Below are positions 58,221 through 64,000 of a stretch of 64,000 bases of DNA, piece by piece. The notes under the pieces were generated by a model, which had not been told where the DNA came from, did no database searches, and saw only the letters and a program-made list of their open reading frames with translations. The stretch covers positions 425,018 through 489,017 of the forward strand of contig JXTC01000149.1 in NCBI GenBank assembly GCA_002914845.1. The letters run 5' to 3'. Numbering within the stretch: position 1 is the stretch's first letter; every line of letters begins with the position of its first letter. Origin of the DNA: Trema orientale. Its lineage: Eukaryota > Streptophyta > Magnoliopsida > Rosales > Cannabaceae. A program made the translations under genes and the position numbers.

Positions 58221-59311
58221 ATGGCTGATTCCCGACGCTCTTCCTCCGATGACAATTTCGCTCACTCTACAGGTACAACACTTATTTTACAAACTTACAC
58301 TCTTTATTTCTGTCTTTGTTGTCTTCTCCATTGTAACCAGTTAAAGAGTGCCAATCTCTCATGAGTTCTATAGTGGGGGTTTTCTTTTTTCTTATGAAAT
58401 CCCTTTACTTTTCAGTCTTTGCAATAGTAATATAAATATGAATTTACTCCTGCATTTCAAATACAACCATGCACGCAAAAACATGCAGGATATGATTTAA
58501 GATAATAGACATGAACTAATATCTCAACTTTATCTCATCTCTCTGATTTTTCTTTTGATTTTTCTTTTTCTTTCTTTTGATTAAGGAATCTTTCTCAATG
58601 TATACCATACATCTCTCTCTCCATATTATCCATATATATATATATACTGATTTTTCTTTTTCTTTCTTTTGATTAAGGAATCTTTCTCAATTTATACCAT
58701 ACATCTCTCTCTCCATATTATCCATATATATATATATATATATACTCCTAATTCAATAGATATTTTTTTAACTGTTGGATCAATTATCTAACAGTTATTA
58801 TAATTTGAGTTCGAAAAAAAAATTAAAATAAATACTCATTGTTTAATACTTTTCTCTCTTTCCAATTTTTACCATAAAAAAACGTGTATGATGAATTTTA
58901 ATTAGACAAAATAATTAAAAAAAAATATTAGATTGAAACCCATATATTTATATTATATATAGATAACCTCTGCAGCGACTAAACTCAAAGTAATTAATCT
59001 TTATCTCCTCGTTGATTAGAAATTAATAGAGAGGAACCAAGGAATGAAGTTGAAGTTCAGTTCTCGGAAGATGAGGAAACACTCATCATCAGGATGTACA
59101 ATCTTGTTGGAGAAAGGTAACTCGTTTGTTCTCATTCTTATAACTCAGTTAATTAACTCCGAGCCTTAACAGACACAAACAAAAGACTACGTAACCCCAT
59201 AAAGAATTGTGTCTATTATATAGGTGGTCTCTAATTGCTGGAAGGATTCCAGGACGAACAGCAGAACAAATTGAAAAGTACTGGCATTCAACATGCAAGA
59301 GTGAATCATGA
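58221..59311 (+). CDS. R3-MYB repressor, CPC/TRY/ETC type
   Basis: Three exons (58221-58272, 59020-59116, 59224-59311) encode 78 residues with in-phase GT..AG introns. A short acidic N-terminus leads into a single R3 MYB repeat: FSEDEETLIIRMYNLVGERW, then SLIAGRIPGRTAEQIEKYW. There is no activation domain. The bHLH-contact signature [D/E]Lx2[R/K]x3Lx6Lx3R is present except that its first acidic residue is Thr (TLIIRMYNLVGERWSLIAGR). Proteins of this type move between epidermal cells and compete with R2R3-MYBs for bHLH partners, repressing trichome or promoting root-hair fate (family knowledge). The intron positions match the family. The promoter carries a duplicated module, and intron 1 a tandem duplication. 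Confidence 0.92.
58557..58746. repeat. 92 bp tandem duplication in MYB intron 1
   Basis: GATTTTTCTTTTTCTTTCTT begins at 58557 and 58649, and both copies run through TACCATACATCTCTCTCTCC to an (AT)n tract. The (AT)n length differs between copies. Confidence 0.9.
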
Positions 59312-60372
59312 CACTCCATTTAGACTTGTTTAGATATAATTTAGGAGCAGAAGATTAGTACTGGTTAACGAATATAATATCATCTTGATCATGTAATTGT
59401 ACCTACTTCCATATTTTAGGATGGTGTTTGAGCATTAGGTTTCACTATTTACTCTTTTTTTTTTTAAAAAAAGATCCGGTGTTTATGTAATTGTTAGCAA
59501 ATTTTTATTTCATGTGCAAGTATTACTAGTATTCTTCATGAAATAGCTTCAAAGTTGCAGTATCTTTTTTTATTTTTGATTTTTTNNTTCTTCTTTGGGG
59601 GAAGACTTTAGCTTAAAGATTTGTATTAATGTTAAGGGATTGAACATTATTGAAGGCATGAAATTTAATGGGTGAATGCAACAAAACAGGAGGCTAAGAA
59701 GGATCAATAAAAATTCATTTCTTCTCCCGATCACCCAATACTTTACTGTATAATATAGAAAAGACTAGCCTAATCCCAGTTGTGGAGCATTAATTCCAAC
59801 TGCTTACCCTTTCAAGGCTATGGGGTATGTTTGGTAGAGACGACGAGAGGACATAAAAGGTAAGAGACAAAAGTGGGCAGAAATTAAAAAAAAAAAAAAA
59901 AGGGTGGGTAGAAGAAAATGAATAATACTATGGAGTATTAATAGATCCCAACACTACAAAGAGGTGTAAAGACCTTAATTTTAAAAAGGTATGATAATCA
60001 TTTTAGTCATTTTCGGGATTGAATCGAAGAGGAATTCAAGTTGGGGTTTAATTACAAATCTGGGGGACTTATTTCCCCAAATCCAGGTCTACCATGTGGT
60101 TATTTTTTCCCAATTTGAAAACCAAATCCCTAAATCCACCCCTTTCTCTCATGTTCTCTTCTCTCCTTCATCCTTTTTCACTGTGCAACAAGGATGGAAA
60201 TGTCTACAACATTGTCGATATTTCTACGACATTATCCATATTTTGAAGTTTCAACATGGATATAAGAGGTGGAAGATTTTCTTTTCGAAGTGTCCGCAAA
60301 ATATCCATAATGCCTACAAATATCTATAATATCCGTGAATATCCAGGATATTTGTGGAAATATCCACATAAT
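59312..60372. other. Downstream of MYB, no gene
   Basis: It includes the MYB 3'UTR, two unresolved bases at 59586-59587, and from 60195 several ATATCCATAAT / AAATATCCA words. The 112-residue frame at 59991-60329 has no recognisable features. Confidence 0.5.
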
Positions 60373-61680
60373 TGTTAGGGTTTAAGCCCTAAAAGTATGT
60401 ATATTTTGGATATTTGCTGAATTAATAAAATGATATTTTTCTATTTGAATTTATGTATAATTGGTATGTCTTTAAATATCAGAAAATCCCTAGTTTATTT
60501 ATGTGACCACAAATTTAGTATGTAAGTGTTATATATATGAGGATTAAATTTATGGATAATAAACTAATTATAGTCCGTAACAATTAATTAAAATTTGAGA
60601 TCTTTAATTAAATATTATTAGTACGATCCATTAACATTGAGAATGTAATAGTCTTATCCGGACTATTGATGTGTTGACATCACAATGGAGGTCTTTATAT
60701 AAATCGATTATATAAGACTGGACCAGACATGTTTTGAATCTCACATAAATTTTGTTAACTGTTGAGAGTTCAAATAATGTCAATAGATGATCATATGTAA
60801 ATCAATCTTAATCCTGAGTAGTTATAGACTCTTATTTATAACACTATGTTCTTTAACGTACTTGTTAAATATTTGTTTTTTAAACAGATCGAAATACCTA
60901 TATCTTGGAAGCATGATGAGATGAGTAGTTGGGAATGTAACTTACAGATATGGAATCCATTCCTTCCATTATGAAGCTAGAAAGATGATTCCCTTGTGTA
61001 TTAATTCAGGACTTGAACAGTTTGAGTACTCAATTTATAATAGATTTATAAATTAATTGTTCATTAGAGAATCAATGGTACACAAGGATAAAGATGTAAT
61101 TAGAGAGGTTAGCGGAATATGACCTAGCTCTAATTATGAATTGTCTATGGAGAATTGAACTATATGTAATGATTAAATCGATGGACTGCTCATTGTCTGA
61201 GTAAATTAATTATGTAATTTTAAGAGTGCAATTCTAGATTTTTAGTGGAGTAATACTGGAATTAATAAATTAGACAAATTAATTAAAAGAGTTTAATTAA
61301 TTGTCATAATTTATTGGAGCTTGAATTATAGGTCCATAGGTCCCCAATTTCACCTCTTACAAACATTGTACTTGATATTACATTATTTCTGTTACTGCAC
61401 ACTTTCTCTAAATAAATAATTTATCTATCAGTAATTAATAATTGTTATTAATTAATTAATTTTAAATTTATGGAGGGATAAGTTTCCCAATTTGTTTAAA
61501 TTTTAAATTTTAAAATATCTAATTATCAGATAATTAGATAAATATAAATTGGGAAACTGACTGAAAGTGAAATAGTTATCTGCTAGTTTATGTATATATA
61601 TATATTAATTAATTAATTAGATTAAATAGATATATATATATATATATGTTTACGTTTCTTACAAAAAAAAAGGCCTTACG
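60373..61680 (+). mobile_element. LTR-like block, solo or truncated
   Basis: It begins TGTTAGGGTTTAAGCCCTAA and has the low-coding, signal-rich style of plant copia LTRs (GGTCTTTATATAAATCGATT promoter-like site near 60690). No coding frame, primer site or partner LTR is present, so the right end is uncertain. Confidence 0.35.
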
Positions 61681-61993
61681 AAAAAGTTAAAAAAAAAAGT
61701 TTTCGTAAACTTATATATATTAATTTATTTATTAAATAGTTTAATAAATATATGTATGGAAGACTTCTCAATGGTTACAATTTTTTTGTGACCATGAATG
61801 GATACTAAAAAAAATAGTGATAGTATTAAATTTTTTTGATAATAATAAATAGCATAAATTTTTTTGGCCAACCATCAAACTAATCACTACGTAGGATATT
61901 AGATCTAAGGGTTTAAACCATTGTAACCATCCATGGGTAAATATTATTGTAACTATTTAAACCAAACCCATATATATATATATATGGGGGGGC

Positions 61994-62110
61994 TACAGTA
62001 GGGGCGCCCCCACGTAGGGCCCCCCTTATACACCGTTTGATGGGAATCTGTGGGGAATCTGTTTATACACAGATTCCCATCGAACGGTGTATAGACAGGG
62101 CCCTACTGTG
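61994..62110. other. Strong imperfect hairpin
   Basis: CACCGTTTGATGGGAATCTGTG is split here as 62031-62040 plus 62041-62052 and pairs with 62068-62089 with one mismatch over 22 bp, around a 15-base loop. An outer stem (ACAGTAGGGGC at 61995 against GGCCCTACTGT ending at about 62109) extends it. The flanks are AT-rich. It could be a short MITE or a small-RNA hairpin. Confidence 0.7.
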
Positions 62111-64000
62111 AAATCCTGAATTTCTAAATGACACCCAATTCCTCACATAAGTAAAGAGCCAATAATAACATGATTACATAGCATTTTCAATTATATTATT
62201 GTCATGTCTGCATATTATTTTAAGTTTTGCTTTAAAATTATTAGATTATTAACTCTTATTACGTTTTAAGATAATTTCGCAATGAAATGCTCGAGAAACG
62301 TTCTTTGGTACAAGTTGACGTGGAAAAAAAAAAAAAATTTAGATATATATTTGCATTTTGCTACTGCTTAGTATTATTTTATTATTATTATTATTATTAT
62401 TACATGGTTTAGGTTATTTTTTTATTACAATATTTGATTAAAGAAATTGACTAGTTACATCTCTCACATAATTTTTATTCTTATTACTTAAGCTTATATA
62501 TTGAAGTGGACATAATTTTGTCTCATTGATCCGATTGTAATGTTAATTTTATTATTATTTTATTAGTTTAAAATATCTTTTACATATAATATTTGAATAT
62601 TTGTCTAATAATTAAGTCGGTTATTACTGTGTCTATTTATACGATCCACACACAAAGTTAAATTATATATGCTCCACAAGTCCACCGACTCCTTTTCTCT
62701 CTCATTTTACATTACTGATATGGAGAATAACTAAGAAATTGTTCTGTTACTAATTTTATCAAGACAAAAAGGTAAGCACTTCTTTAGTTACTTTTGTTTA
62801 TGTTATGTATATAGACCTTTGTTGATATATATAGTTTTAGGTGTACTTATAGTGGAAGCTACGAGAATTCCATTTTCAAGATTTGTTTATTAAGTTGATG
62901 GTTAATTGTTATCATAAATTTTTTTTTATTATTATTAAGATGTATATATGAGGTTTAAATTATATTGGCCTTTCCACCGAGTTTATACAAATTGAAGTGA
63001 ATTGGGCTTGGACTTATCTAAGTTTGCCACTGAATTGTCAAGTTTAATAATGAGGATTTGATGTTGCATATATTTTGGATGGGTATATACTTACAATCAG
63101 CTGTAGGTTACTAAGTTAATACTATTATTTCATTTGTGTGGATATATAATAGCATAGATTGATCTTATTAAACATTAGAATTGTAAATTTTGTTTCAAAC
63201 TTTTAATTATTTGGATTTTATAACTCTGTGTATGCCATTTAACGTTTAATGTCCTTAACGAATATTTGGGCAAGTCTGTATTGCTAAGGTAATTGTTTGA
63301 TATTGTGGATCTTATGCCAAAAAAAAAAAAAAAAAAAGAACTTATTAAGGGTTTGGTTACTTTCAGCGATAGTTTAACATTACAATTCATTTGACATCGT
63401 ATTCATTTTGATTAGATAAGTTATATAGCAATAACTATTGATTTTCACATAGTATCTTGTTTATGAAATTCAAACCTGAGTGTATTAGTTGAATAAGTCT
63501 AGTATTTATTTCTCATGTATAGTAATTGATAATTCGTGGTGTTTAAGTGGGATTCTGTGTACATGGTGGCCTTATGTGTATTAAGAAAAATAATATTATT
63601 AATTGTTGTAGTTTCTAGTATTGTGTGTAATTATCTTTTAGGCTTTCTTTTACTTTAGAAACTAATCAAGTTGAATATTATACCTAATAAGGAAGTTACA
63701 ACCTATATAACTCCAAGAATTAAAAATGGACTTAAAAACGTAGATTATTTTAATTATTTTCTATCGGTGCATGTTTATATCTTTTATATGAACCATGAAA
63801 GTCAACTTGATCCTAGATTATGTGATGAATGAATATCAAGATTTTTGAATAAAGTTCTTATTTCTCCTTGCTGTTATTACCTTGTTGAATTAATTTTTGT
63901 TGAATTCTTAGAGGATTTATTTGAATTAGGTGTATAATACTATGAACTCTAAGTTCAAAAAGTAAAAATCTTTATTAAATAGTTAATTGTACAGTGTTTT
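62111..64000. other. AT-rich intergenic end of window
   Basis: Simple repeats ((TTA)n near 62370-62400, a run of A near 63318) and unique AT-rich DNA are present. A leader-like patch with CACAAGTCCACCGACTCC near 62675 could be the start of a transcript to the right, but no coding exon was found. Confidence 0.4.

Overview
The window is nuclear DNA of a flowering plant, most likely a eudicot. The genes have many short introns with plant-type GT..AG borders. There are polyubiquitin genes with a 5'UTR leader intron, a plant R3-MYB repressor, and dense plant-type transposons (Athila-like and other Ty3/gypsy LTR elements, Ty1/copia remnants, a Helitron, hAT, PIF/Harbinger and Mutator-like small elements). 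A Citrus-like woody eudicot would fit, but the sequence alone does not prove it. Three unresolved bases (46886, 59586-59587) mark it as draft assembly.

Layout. 1-6190: an Athila-like gypsy element on the minus strand (partial 3' LTR, short internal part with a gag zinc-knuckle remnant, tRNA-Asp primer site, complete 5' LTR), apparently inserted in opposite orientation into an older LTR of its own family. 6190-9580: tandem repeats and a hAT-like MITE. 9582-20486: the gene-rich core, all on the plus strand: an ER DnaJ protein (10 exons, 300 aa), an FHA-containing tyrosyl-DNA phosphodiesterase 1 (16 exons, 678 aa) and an intronless protein with three ubiquitin-like domains. 20500-28000: MITEs, a decayed copia element with a GC-rich palindromic array, and AT-rich repeats. 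28100-30300 and 41100-43350: two five-unit polyubiquitin genes facing each other tail to tail. They share a promoter block, a leader intron and 3'UTR sequence, but the second has an in-frame stop at Ser65 of its second unit. The 11 kb between them, and 43500-57200, are gene-poor and full of nested insertions. These include a 6.7 kb gypsy derivative (48105-54806) with gag and protease remnants plus a decayed antisense coiled-coil frame. 58221-59311: a three-exon CPC/TRY/ETC-type R3-MYB (78 aa). 59312-64000: AT-rich intergenic DNA with an LTR-like block and a strong hairpin.

The genes do not form a pathway. DnaJ acts in ER protein folding, TDP1 in repair of topoisomerase-DNA adducts, polyubiquitin supplies ubiquitin, and the R3-MYB should antagonise MYB-bHLH complexes in epidermal cell fate. 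A useful feature of the window is that 54850-57200 carries diverged copies of 33250-37900 (inverted) and 46505-47700 (direct). These act as empty-site references and expose the exact ends of a Helitron and a PIF/Harbinger MITE. No prokaryotic-type system, CRISPR array, rRNA or convincing tRNA was seen.
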